The notes beneath the pieces were generated by a model that saw nothing but the letters and a program-made list of their open reading frames with translations, was not told where the DNA came from and did not search any database. From Scatosoma sp045660225 (lineage in GTDB: Bacteria; Bacillota; Clostridia; Christensenellales; Borkfalkiaceae): DNA of 50,053 nucleotides. The stretch is taken from assembly GCA_045660225.1 (NCBI GenBank), contig JAZRDK010000103.1, positions 1 through 50,053 of the forward strand, given 5' to 3'. Below, in pieces: positions 9,052 to 15,747 of this stretch (the first letter of the stretch is position 1; each line of letters begins with the position of its first letter). A program made the position numbers and the translations under genes.

Positions 9052-9807
9052 ATGATTGACTTTCACACACATATATTGCCCCACTTAGACGATGGGGCAA
9101 GGAACACGGCCATGGCTACGGCTATGTTGAAAAGTGAGGTTGAGCAAGGCGTCACGGACGTTTTGCTTACGCCGCATTATTACGGCAAAAGGCACAGCCC
9201 CGATCGCTTCCTTGAAAAACGGAATGCGGCTTGGGTGCGCTTGAAGTCGAAGGCTCCTGAAGGACTAAACGTCCATCTCGGCGCGGAAGTGCATTTCACG
9301 GGCGTAACCGTGCTGGGGCATGATGAGCTGTGCAAGCTTGCCATCACGGGTACGAAATATATTTTAATGGAGTTTCCGTTCACGGAAAAATGGCCGAGCG
9401 GAGTGCTTTCCGCCCTTGCCGCTTTTGTGGATGAAACGGGGTATACGCCAATTATCGCCCACGTGGAAAGATACCGTGAAATCAAGAAAAAGCCTGCGCT
9501 TATCAACGAGTTGTTGGCGATGGGCTGTTTGTTGCAGGTTAATGCTTCAGCGTTTCTCTTTAAGTACGAAAAATCGTTGGCGCTTGCACTCTTAAGAAGG
9601 GGTATAATCCATTGTATCGGCACGGATACGCACGATATGAGCTTCCGTAAGCCGAATTTGAAAGAGGTAAAGGTGTTGCTGGAAGAAGAAGGTTTTGGCG
9701 AAAACTGGGCAAAAATTCAAGCGACAATGCAATCGGTTTTGCGCGGGGAAGAGGTAAAGCCCCAACCAATAAAGCCCATCAAACGCTTTTTCAGTAAATA
9801 TTTTTAA
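9052..9807 (+). CDS. PHP-domain phosphatase, CpsB/YwqE-type
   Basis: 251 residues of the manganese-dependent PHP phosphatase family that includes the capsule-linked tyrosine phosphatases CpsB and YwqE. The metal ligands are visible in order: DFHTHILPHLDDGA at the N-terminus, TPHYY, GAEVHFTG, IIAHVERY and GTDTHD near residue 186. A very good SD (AGGAGGTG) lies 20 bases after purL, so it is probably read from the pur operon. No capsule or tyrosine-kinase genes are nearby. Tyrosine-phosphatase activity is assigned from family membership only; a histidinol-phosphatase-like or other phosphoester substrate is possible. Confidence 0.85.
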   Translation: MIDFHTHILPHLDDGARNTAMATAMLKSEVEQGVTDVLLTPHYYGKRHSPDRFLEKRNAAWVRLKSKAPEGLNVHLGAEVHFTGVTVLGHDELCKLAITGTKYILMEFPFTEKWPSGVLSALAAFVDETGYTPIIAHVERYREIKKKPALINELLAMGCLLQVNASAFLFKYEKSLALALLRRGIIHCIGTDTHDMSFRKPNLKEVKVLLEEEGFGENWAKIQATMQSVLRGEEVKPQPIKPIKRFFSKYF

Positions 9808-9835
9808 GAAAACGTGGTAAAAACGAAAAATTGCG

Positions 9836-9863
9836 TTTCAAATACGTGTTTTTGTGTTACAAT
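9836..9863 (+). promoter_or_regulatory. Weak candidate promoter for the redox-disulfide gene
   Basis: TTTCAA (9836-9841), 16 bases, TACAAT (9858-9863), 34 bases before the ATG at 9898, with AAGGAG just before that start. Confidence 0.45.
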
Positions 9864-9897
9864 AATAATGAAAATAAAAAATAAGGAGTAAAATATT

Positions 9898-10098
9898 ATG
9901 GCTAAAATTACGGCAGATACTTTGATTGCAGATTGCTTGCAAATCAACCCCAAAGCCCCTGAAATTTTGTTGTCGGCAGGTATGCATTGTTTCGGTTGCG
10001 CGCTTGCGCACGGCGAAACGGTAGCGCAAGCTGTTGCGGTACACGGCGAGGATTTGGAAACCTTGCTTGCCAAGCTTAACGAAGGGTTGGAAGACTAA
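9898..10098 (+). CDS. DUF1858-type redox-disulfide protein
   Basis: 66 residues matching the short family once described as associated with hybrid-cluster proteins (DUF1858, prismane-associated). The diagnostic piece is GMHCFGCALAHGETV at residues 27-41, with two cysteines spaced C-x2-C after a short helical segment (ITADTLIADCLQINPKAPEILLSAG). Predicted cytosolic, with a role in redox or nitrosative stress proposed for the family but not proven. Own RBS (AAGGAG), probably own promoter, and a strong terminator just downstream, so it is monocistronic. Confidence 0.85.
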   Translation: MAKITADTLIADCLQINPKAPEILLSAGMHCFGCALAHGETVAQAVAVHGEDLETLLAKLNEGLED

Positions 10099-10110
10099 TT
10101 TAAATAAAAA

Positions 10111-10138
10111 AAGGACGGTGTAAAAACCGTCCTTTTTT
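10111..10138 (+). terminator. Rho-independent terminator
   Basis: AAGGACGGT, six-base loop, ACCGTCCTT then a T-run. It ends the redox-disulfide unit. Confidence 0.9.
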
Positions 10139-10261
10139 ACGAAATGAAGGGGGCAGGTACGCGTTGAACGCGGTTTTCTCTCGTTTTTTGAACTTATAAT
10201 TCTATTTTGGAAGGGGATACGATTTTTTTATTCTATTTTTTTTAATGTCGCTTAAAAATAC

Positions 10262-10290
10262 TTGCAATCATAAAAAAAATGTGTTATACT
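10262..10290 (+). promoter_or_regulatory. Promoter of tRNA-Glu
   Basis: TTGCAA (10262-10267), 17 bases, TATACT (10285-10290); the start would be about 13 bases before the tRNA 5' end. Confidence 0.8.
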
Positions 10291-10309
10291 ACGTTAGAAA
10301 GTTCAACAA

Positions 10310-10384
10310 GGCCTTATCGTCTAGCGGTCAGGACGGCGCCCTCTCACGGCGCAAACTCGGGTTCGAGTCCCGATAAGGTCACCA
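10310..10384 (+). tRNA. tRNA-Glu(CTC) with encoded CCA
   Basis: The acceptor GGCCTTA pairs with TAAGGTC (one G-U), with D arm GTCTAGCGGTCAGGAC, anticodon arm GCGCC-CTCTCAC-GGCGC (anticodon CTC), T arm CTCGGGTTCGAGTCCCG, discriminator A and genomic CCA. It is preceded by a strong promoter and followed at once by its own terminator, so it is a single-gene unit. Confidence 0.95.
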
Positions 10385-10422
10385 AAAACGAAAGGACACC
10401 AAATCGGTGTCCTTTCGTTTTT
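10385..10422 (+). terminator. Terminator of tRNA-Glu
   Basis: A 16-bp stem (AAAACGAAAGGACACC with its complement GGTGTCCTTTCGTTTT), five-base loop, ending in TTTTT. Confidence 0.92.
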
Positions 10423-10423
10423 G

Positions 10424-10578
10424 CTAATCTTTACAAGATTAGACGAACCCGAAGGGTTCGCGCGAGCAACGGAGTTGCGACGCCCTGCCGAGAGTTCTCG
10501 CTTGCGAGAAACGGCAGATACCCGATACCACGAAGCCACCCAACGGGGTGGCTTTTTTTCGTTGGTGACCTTATCGGG
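10424..10578. repeat. Block of consecutive stem-loops ending in an inverted fragment of tRNA-Glu
   Basis: This gene-free stretch holds several adjacent perfect hairpins: CTAATCTT/AAGATTAG (10424-10442), CGAACCC/GGGTTCG (10444-10460), GCAAC/GTTGC near 10470, CTGCCG...CGGCAG with inner TTCTCGC/GCGAGAA (10485-10517), and AGCCACCC/GGGTGGCT plus T-run (10534-10559). It ends with GGTGACCTTATCGGG (10564-10578), the exact reverse complement of tRNA-Glu positions 10369-10383. Read on the minus strand, this is a tRNA 3' end followed by a terminator, i.e. like the debris of a second, inverted tRNA-Glu unit. The open frames crossing it are spurious. Confidence 0.75.
10534..10559 (+). terminator. Terminator-like hairpin in the tRNA-Glu downstream block
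   Basis: AGCCACCC, AACG, GGGTGGCT, six T. The stem core is the same as that of the terminator at 12066-12091. Preceded on the minus strand by a tRNA-Glu fragment. Confidence 0.8.
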
Positions 10579-10630
10579 AAGAACGGCGTTAAGAGTGGAA
10601 AGTTAGCAATAGTTTTTTGTCGAAAAAGGA

Positions 10631-10659
10631 TTGAATAATTCCTAAATCCGTGATATAAT
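10631..10659 (+). promoter_or_regulatory. Promoter of the beta-helix protein gene
   Basis: TTGAAT (10631-10636), 17 bases, TATAAT (10654-10659), 31 bases before the ATG at 10691. Confidence 0.75.
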
Positions 10660-10690
10660 AAACATATCTTGTAAAATAGGAGTAAAAAGT

Positions 10691-12049
10691 ATGAAAATTG
10701 CTTCGGATTACGGGTTTAAGGTCGGCAACGACGGCTTCACGAACGCCCGAGCTTTACAAAACGCGGTGGAAGGGGGCGGAGATATTTATATTTCCGAGCC
10801 AGGCGTCTATGAAATGGCGGAGCAAGTCGTTTTAGGGGACGACACGTCGCTGTATTTTTGCGCGGGGGCGTACATCAAAAGAGTGCAAAATCCCGTAGAA
10901 AACGGCTACGTTTTCGTCAATAGCGGAGCGTATACGAAGACGTATAATAAAAACATTACCATCGTCGGACTGCGTTTGATTTGCAACGGGGTTGAGTCGG
11001 CGAATAAAACGGAAAAAACGCAAAAAATCGTTTTGGGTTTGCGCGGTCATTGTTCTTTTTTCTATATCAAAAATTTGGTGATACGCGACTTTGAGTGCTA
11101 CGATTTGCGTTCGAAAGATTTTGGGATTCATATTTGTACGTTTGAAAACGCGTTGCTTGAAAATCTTCGCATTGAAGGCAAGAAGGACGCCGTACATTTT
11201 GGCAGGGGCAGTTCGTTTGTCGTTCGCCATGGTCTATTTCGCACCTACGACGACCCGATTGCGCTCAACGGACACGATTACGTTACGTCTAATCCTGAGC
11301 TTGGTTGGATAGAAAACGGGCTGATTGAAGACTGTTATGACTTAAACGCGGATGCCACGGTCGGATATTTTTGCCGTATTTTGGCGGGGGCATGGTCGGA
11401 TTGGCGCGAAGGGATGGTCTTGCAACGCTCGGATACGGTCGTGTCGAACAACCGCTTATATCGTATCTATATGCCCGTTGACGGCAAGCAGTACGTTTCC
11501 TACACCCGTCCCACGCACGAACAGGGCGAAAAGGAATACGACGGCATTGTTTGGTCGGTTGTGCAGGAAGGTGCGCTGTATGACGCTGGGTGCAGAAATA
11601 TCCATTTCAAGAACATTTACCTGCAAAAAAATCGCCCGAAAGCCTTTTCTATCAACTTTGATAAAGACGAATATTCCCGAAGCTATTATCCCAACGCGAA
11701 ATCGCCCGTTCAAGAGAATTTGACGTTTGAAAACGTAGTCGTGCAAGCGGATACGCTTCCTACGTTGCTTTGGTCGATTTCGCCCGTGGAAAACGTTCGG
11801 TTTCTGAATTGTACCTTAAAAAACAGCAAGATACATTTTGACCATATTCGCGAAGAAGGGATATGCTATACAAGGACGAATTTGTTGCTTTGCGGAACGA
11901 GATTTGAAGAAGAGATGCCTCTTTTAATCCGTTGCGAAGAAGGTACAAAGGTAAGCCTTTCCGTGGTAAACACCATGAATGCAAATTTCAGTACGAAAAC
12001 GGAAGGGGACGTCAACGTCCGCGCAAGCGATATTGACTTACAGAACTAA
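10691..12049 (+). CDS. Intracellular right-handed beta-helix protein (GH28/pectate-lyase-like fold)
   Basis: 452 residues with the regular NxxIxxxxx ladder of a parallel beta-helix: KNITIVGLRL, KNLVIRDFEC, ENALLENLRIEG, ENGLIEDC, RNIHFKNIYL, ENLTFENVVV, ENVRFLNCTL. The N-terminus (DYGFKVGNDGFTNARALQNAV) resembles the substrate-entry strand of GH28-like and phage depolymerase-like proteins. Acidic pairs in GKKDAVHFG and TYDDPIALNG recall the catalytic aspartates of GH28 and GH110 enzymes. No signal peptide, so it is probably cytosolic. Activity cannot be assigned; a polygalacturonase-like or alpha-galactosidase-like hydrolase is plausible. SD AGGAG, own promoter and terminator. Confidence 0.7.
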   Translation: MKIASDYGFKVGNDGFTNARALQNAVEGGGDIYISEPGVYEMAEQVVLGDDTSLYFCAGAYIKRVQNPVENGYVFVNSGAYTKTYNKNITIVGLRLICNGVESANKTEKTQKIVLGLRGHCSFFYIKNLVIRDFECYDLRSKDFGIHICTFENALLENLRIEGKKDAVHFGRGSSFVVRHGLFRTYDDPIALNGHDYVTSNPELGWIENGLIEDCYDLNADATVGYFCRILAGAWSDWREGMVLQRSDTVVSNNRLYRIYMPVDGKQYVSYTRPTHEQGEKEYDGIVWSVVQEGALYDAGCRNIHFKNIYLQKNRPKAFSINFDKDEYSRSYYPNAKSPVQENLTFENVVVQADTLPTLLWSISPVENVRFLNCTLKNSKIHFDHIREEGICYTRTNLLLCGTRFEEEMPLLIRCEEGTKVSLSVVNTMNANFSTKTEGDVNVRASDIDLQN

Positions 12050-12065
12050 AAAATACAAAGGAAAG

Positions 12066-12091
12066 GCCACCCAACAGGGTGGCTTTTTTTT
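12066..12091 (+). terminator. Rho-independent terminator
   Basis: GCCACCC, AACA, GGGTGGC, eight T, 17 bases after the beta-helix gene. Confidence 0.9.
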
Positions 12092-12157
12092 GTCGATTTT
12101 GGTACAAGAAAAGTTTTACATAACGGATAGATATGTTTTGATTACGTAGGAATTTAG

Positions 12158-12187
12158 TTGACTTTGATTTTTGCATAGTGCTATAAT
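12158..12187 (+). promoter_or_regulatory. Promoter of the ECF S-component/AEC/esterase unit
   Basis: TTGACT (12158-12163), 18 bases, TATAAT (12182-12187). The leader to the ATG at 12218 is only about 25 bases, which leaves no room for a riboswitch. Confidence 0.75.
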
Positions 12188-12217
12188 ATATTTAGTTTAT
12201 CTTTTGGACGGTGTTTT

Positions 12218-12745
12218 ATGAAAAAAGAGAAGTCGACGACGAAAAAACTGGTGATGACCGCGCTGTTTACCGCGCTTACTATGGTCAGTACAATGCTTAT
12301 TCGCATACCGCTCCCGATGGGGTACGTGCATTTAGGCGACGCGTTCGTGCTCTTGTCCGCGTTTTTGCTCGGTCCGATTTGGGGCACGATAGCGGCAGGG
12401 GTCGGCTCTGCGTTGGCGGATATGGTTGGGTATATTGCGTATGCGCCCGCAACGCTAATTATCAAGGCGTTGATGGCGTTTGTTGCCTGGGTGACGGCGC
12501 AGGCGCTTGCAAAAGTGTTCAAAAATAAAATCCTTGCCCAAAGTTTGGCAGGGGTGATTGCAACGCTTTTGATGACGGCAGGCTATTTCCTGTACGAAGG
12601 TGCGTTGTATGCGACGGTGGGCGTAGCGCTCGTCAACGTGCCTTGGAGCCTTTTGCAAGGCGCAGTCGGTATCGTCGTTTCCGTGGCGGTATTCCGCATT
12701 ATTTCGGCGGTCGGCGTGTTGCACGTTTTTACTTGGAAAGATTAA
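12218..12745 (+). CDS. ECF transporter S component (vitamin-type substrate, not identified)
   Basis: 175 residues with about five to six hydrophobic segments and the S-component signature region MGYVHLGDAFVLLSAFLLGP followed by a GSALADMVGY loop. A basic N-terminus (MKKEKSTTKK) precedes the first helix with an Ala-rich interface motif (ALFTALTMVST). S components bind one vitamin or metal and share an EcfAAT module, which is not encoded here. The closest groups by eye are the riboflavin/HMP-type S components, but substrate cannot be named. First gene of a three-gene unit with the AEC transporter 16 bases downstream. Confidence 0.85.
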   Translation: MKKEKSTTKKLVMTALFTALTMVSTMLIRIPLPMGYVHLGDAFVLLSAFLLGPIWGTIAAGVGSALADMVGYIAYAPATLIIKALMAFVAWVTAQALAKVFKNKILAQSLAGVIATLLMTAGYFLYEGALYATVGVALVNVPWSLLQGAVGIVVSVAVFRIISAVGVLHVFTWKD

Positions 12746-12761
12746 AAATAGGAGACGAACT

Positions 12762-13715
12762 ATGGATTCATTTTTGATTATGCTTAAAAACGTTTTAATC
12801 TTTGTGCTTTTGGCTTTGCCGGGTTACATTTTTATTAAAACGAAAATTTTGAAAAAAGAAGCCTCCGCGCCATTGTCGAAGGTGTTGACGTGGGCAGGTA
12901 TGCCGTTTTTGATTTTGTCGGGTACGCTTGGGATTGAACTCAACAAAAACACGGCTTTGTCTTTGGGTATTTGCGCAGGGCTTGGCATCGTGTTTCTTGT
13001 GGCGCAGTTCTTTTTGACGCAACCATTGACGGCAATGGAAAAGGACGTAAAAACGCGCGGTATGATGCGTTTTTGCCAAGCGTTTGCCAACAACGGATTT
13101 TTAGGTTTACCGCTTGCTATCGCCGTGTTTGGCGGTAGTTCAACCGTGGTCGTCTACTTGTCCGTGCTCAATATATTGACAAACATTTGTATGTACACCT
13201 TAGGCGCATATCTTGTGTCGGGCGACAAGCAGGCAATCAACTTGAAAAAAGCCTTCTTAAACCCCGTTTTGATTGCGTTTATTATCGGTATTTTCTTAAA
13301 CCTTATCAAAGCAACCGACTACGTGCCTGAAATTGTGACGTATAGCAACCATTTGAAGGGGATAGTAACGCCGTTGTCGATGTTCATTTTAGGTATCAAA
13401 CTCGCAAGCGTAAAATTCACTTCGCTGTTCACGGCTTGGAAAACGTACTACGTTTCCGCGGTAAAATTGCTGGTATTCCCCGTGCTTTGCGTGGCGGTGA
13501 CGTTCGCGCTTAGTTTTGTTCTTACCATCGAAGCGGATATGATTATGGCTATGCTTATTGCCTTTGCCGTACCCACGGCAGGCTTGGCGTCTGCGTTTGC
13601 GGATGAATACGGTGGCGACGCGGACAACGCGGTTGCCTTCACCTTGGGGACGACGTTGTTCTCGATTGCGACGATTCCCGTTTTATATACCTTGCTGACG
13701 TTAATTCTCGCGTAA
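12762..13715 (+). CDS. AEC-family transporter (auxin efflux carrier superfamily)
   Basis: 317 residues, hydrophobic almost throughout, in the ten-helix two-repeat arrangement of the Mem_trans family. Recognisable pieces are RFCQAFANNGFLGLPLA near residue 109 (the NNxFxGxP motif before the unwound helix of repeat one) and FAVPTAGLASAFADEYGGD near residue 268 (its counterpart in repeat two). Members move malate, other carboxylates or amino acids; the substrate is not determined here. It lies between an ECF S component and an esterase in one unit. Confidence 0.88.
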   Translation: MDSFLIMLKNVLIFVLLALPGYIFIKTKILKKEASAPLSKVLTWAGMPFLILSGTLGIELNKNTALSLGICAGLGIVFLVAQFFLTQPLTAMEKDVKTRGMMRFCQAFANNGFLGLPLAIAVFGGSSTVVVYLSVLNILTNICMYTLGAYLVSGDKQAINLKKAFLNPVLIAFIIGIFLNLIKATDYVPEIVTYSNHLKGIVTPLSMFILGIKLASVKFTSLFTAWKTYYVSAVKLLVFPVLCVAVTFALSFVLTIEADMIMAMLIAFAVPTAGLASAFADEYGGDADNAVAFTLGTTLFSIATIPVLYTLLTLILA

Positions 13716-13726
13716 GGAGCTAAGAA

Positions 13727-14458
13727 ATGAAAACCTTTCTTGATTTAGAGTATAAAGAAGGTGTACACCTGGATTTGTATTTACCCGACGCGGACGAGTT
13801 TGATTTGTTCGTTTACTTTCACGGCGGTGGGCTTTGCGCTGGCTCGAAAACGGAAATCGAGCCGTTCGTAAAGGCGTTTACGGATAAAAACGTAGCCGTT
13901 GCGTCCGTGGAATACCGTATGTATCCCAACGCGAAATATCCCGAATTTATTGAAGACTGTGCTTTTAGCGTGCGTTGGTTGAAAGATACTATGCAAAAAT
14001 GGGGCAAGTACAAACGTCTTTTCGTTGGCGGTACAAGCGCTGGGTCGTATATTTCGATGTTGTTGTGCTTTGACAAACACTATTTCGACGCCGTTGGTGT
14101 TCGCATGGACGAAATCGACGGATACGTACACAACGCAGGGCAACCTACGTCGCATTTCAACGTCTTAAAGGAACGCGGTTTGGACAGTAAACGCGTGATT
14201 GTGGACGAAACTGCGCCACTGTTCTTTATCGGCTTAGAAGAAAAGTATCCGCCGATGCTGTTTTTGCTTGCGCAACAGGATATGTTTGCCCGCTTTGAAC
14301 AAACGCAACTCGTCATCAAAACGTTGGCGCATTTCGGACATACAGAAAACGTCTTTTGCGACGTCTTTGAAGGCACGCATTGCAGTTACGTCAATAAGGG
14401 CGAACGCGTGTTTTCCGATTCTATTTTGTCTTTTTTTGAAAAAATCAAAACCGAATAA
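13727..14458 (+). CDS. Alpha/beta-hydrolase, HSL-like esterase
   Basis: 243 residues. The oxyanion-hole motif HGGG is at about residue 34 (YFHGGGLCAGSK) and the nucleophile elbow GTSAGS at about 103-108, with downstream VASVEYRMYPNAKYP typical of the hormone-sensitive-lipase group. The C-terminal LLAQQDMF and EGTHCSYV supply candidate Asp and His of the triad. No signal peptide. It starts 11 bases after the AEC gene with AAGGAG as SD. Substrate unknown; deacetylation of imported sugars would fit the neighbourhood but is inference. Confidence 0.85.
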   Translation: MKTFLDLEYKEGVHLDLYLPDADEFDLFVYFHGGGLCAGSKTEIEPFVKAFTDKNVAVASVEYRMYPNAKYPEFIEDCAFSVRWLKDTMQKWGKYKRLFVGGTSAGSYISMLLCFDKHYFDAVGVRMDEIDGYVHNAGQPTSHFNVLKERGLDSKRVIVDETAPLFFIGLEEKYPPMLFLLAQQDMFARFEQTQLVIKTLAHFGHTENVFCDVFEGTHCSYVNKGERVFSDSILSFFEKIKTE

Positions 14459-14470
14459 AAATGTAAAAAA

Positions 14471-14500
14471 AACGTTGCTTTTTCAGTGGCGTTTTTTTTT
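14471..14500 (+). terminator. Rho-independent terminator
   Basis: AACGTTGC, seven-base loop, GTGGCGTT (with G-T pairs), then seven T. Confidence 0.75.
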
Positions 14501-14510
14501 GCTAAAAACC

Positions 14511-14539
14511 TTGCAAAATCTACCATTTTGTGGTATAGT
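14511..14539 (+). promoter_or_regulatory. Promoter of the CDF/GH/kinase unit
   Basis: TTGCAA (14511-14516), 17 bases, TATAGT (14534-14539). Confidence 0.78.
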
Positions 14540-14598
14540 AAGGAAAAGCGTTTTTTGCGCCCTGCAACGTACGGTGCAAAAGAGAAAAAGGAGCGAAT

Positions 14599-15726
14599 AT
14601 GAACCACGAAGAAACGGAAAAACGGAGTGCCGTAGGCAGATTTGCAAGTTTCGTCGGCATTGCCGTCAATCTTTGCCTTGCGACGGGGAAAATCGTGCTT
14701 GGCGCATTGTTTGGTTTAATTTCCATACTCGCGGACGGATTAAACAATCTTACCGACTGTGGCAGTAGCGTCGTGTCGAACGTTTCCTTTCGACTTTCCG
14801 CAAAACCTGCGGATAAAGAACACCCCTTTGGGCACGAGCGGATAGAATATATTTGCTCGCTTGTCGTTGCGTTCGTTATCCTGCTCGTTGCGTTTGAAAC
14901 GTGCAAAGAAGCGTTCAACAAAATTACGTCCCCGTCCGAGGGAACGCCTTTCTCCGTTTGGATGCTTGTCGTGCTCGGCGTGTCGATTTTGGCGAAATGC
15001 GGTTTATATTTCTACTATACGTCGACGGCGAAGAAGATTGATTCGGACATACTTCGCGCGACGGCTGTGGACAGTTTAACCGACTGTATTTCGACGTCCG
15101 TCGTCCTTATCACTCTGCTCCTTGGTAAGTTTGCGGGCGTGGACATCGACGGCTATGCAAGTATTCTCGTCGCATTATTTATCGCCTGGTCGGGTATAGG
15201 TATTTTGCGCGAAACGTTTTCAAAACTTATCGGCCAAGCCCCCGACGAAGAAATGCTTAAGGCGATTAAAAAACGCATACTTTCTTACCCCGACGTCCTT
15301 GGCGTGCATGATTTAAGCGTATACAGCTATGGCCCAAACAAATACTTCGCCAGCGCGCACGTCGAAGTGGACGCCAAAGTCGACGTCCTTATCTCGCACG
15401 AGCTTGTGGATGCCATCGAACGTGATTTCGTTTTGAATACGGGCATTATGTTGACGGGACATCTCGACCCCATCGTCGTCGACGACGAGTGCGTAAACGA
15501 ATTGCGTGCCCAAGTCGACGCCATCGTCAAGGAGCTCGGCGCGGAATTTTCCGTACACGATTTCCGTATGGTATGTGGTGAAAAAAGGACGAACGTGCTG
15601 TTTGATATTGCAATTCCCTACGGCACGAAGATTTCCAAGGACGAAATCAGCGCAACGGTTGCAAAGCGCGTGTCGGAAATCGATGCGAAATATTGTTGTA
15701 TTATTACTGTGGAATACTCGCTTTAA
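14599..15726 (+). CDS. Cation diffusion facilitator, possibly manganese-type
   Basis: 375 residues: six predicted helices in the first ~210 residues, then a cytosolic domain (HDLSVYSYGPNKYFASAHVEVD) and a second C-terminal ferredoxin-like stretch. The transport site in helix 2 reads ADGLNNLTD and in helix 5 VDSLTD, that is N-x3-D and D-x3-D instead of the H-x3-D pairs of zinc CDFs. That arrangement is known from manganese exporters such as MntE, so manganese is a reasonable guess. The C-terminal extension (about 90 residues beyond the normal cytosolic domain) is long for the family. It is followed 21 bases later by a hydrolase gene with no obvious link to metal export. Confidence 0.88.
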   Translation: MNHEETEKRSAVGRFASFVGIAVNLCLATGKIVLGALFGLISILADGLNNLTDCGSSVVSNVSFRLSAKPADKEHPFGHERIEYICSLVVAFVILLVAFETCKEAFNKITSPSEGTPFSVWMLVVLGVSILAKCGLYFYYTSTAKKIDSDILRATAVDSLTDCISTSVVLITLLLGKFAGVDIDGYASILVALFIAWSGIGILRETFSKLIGQAPDEEMLKAIKKRILSYPDVLGVHDLSVYSYGPNKYFASAHVEVDAKVDVLISHELVDAIERDFVLNTGIMLTGHLDPIVVDDECVNELRAQVDAIVKELGAEFSVHDFRMVCGEKRTNVLFDIAIPYGTKISKDEISATVAKRVSEIDAKYCCIITVEYSL

Positions 15727-15747
15727 TCGGCGAAAGGAAGGTATTGT

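Noticed and set aside
10279..10638. Reading frames across tRNA-Glu and its downstream block
   Set aside because: They translate a tRNA and hairpins; no RBS and no domain.
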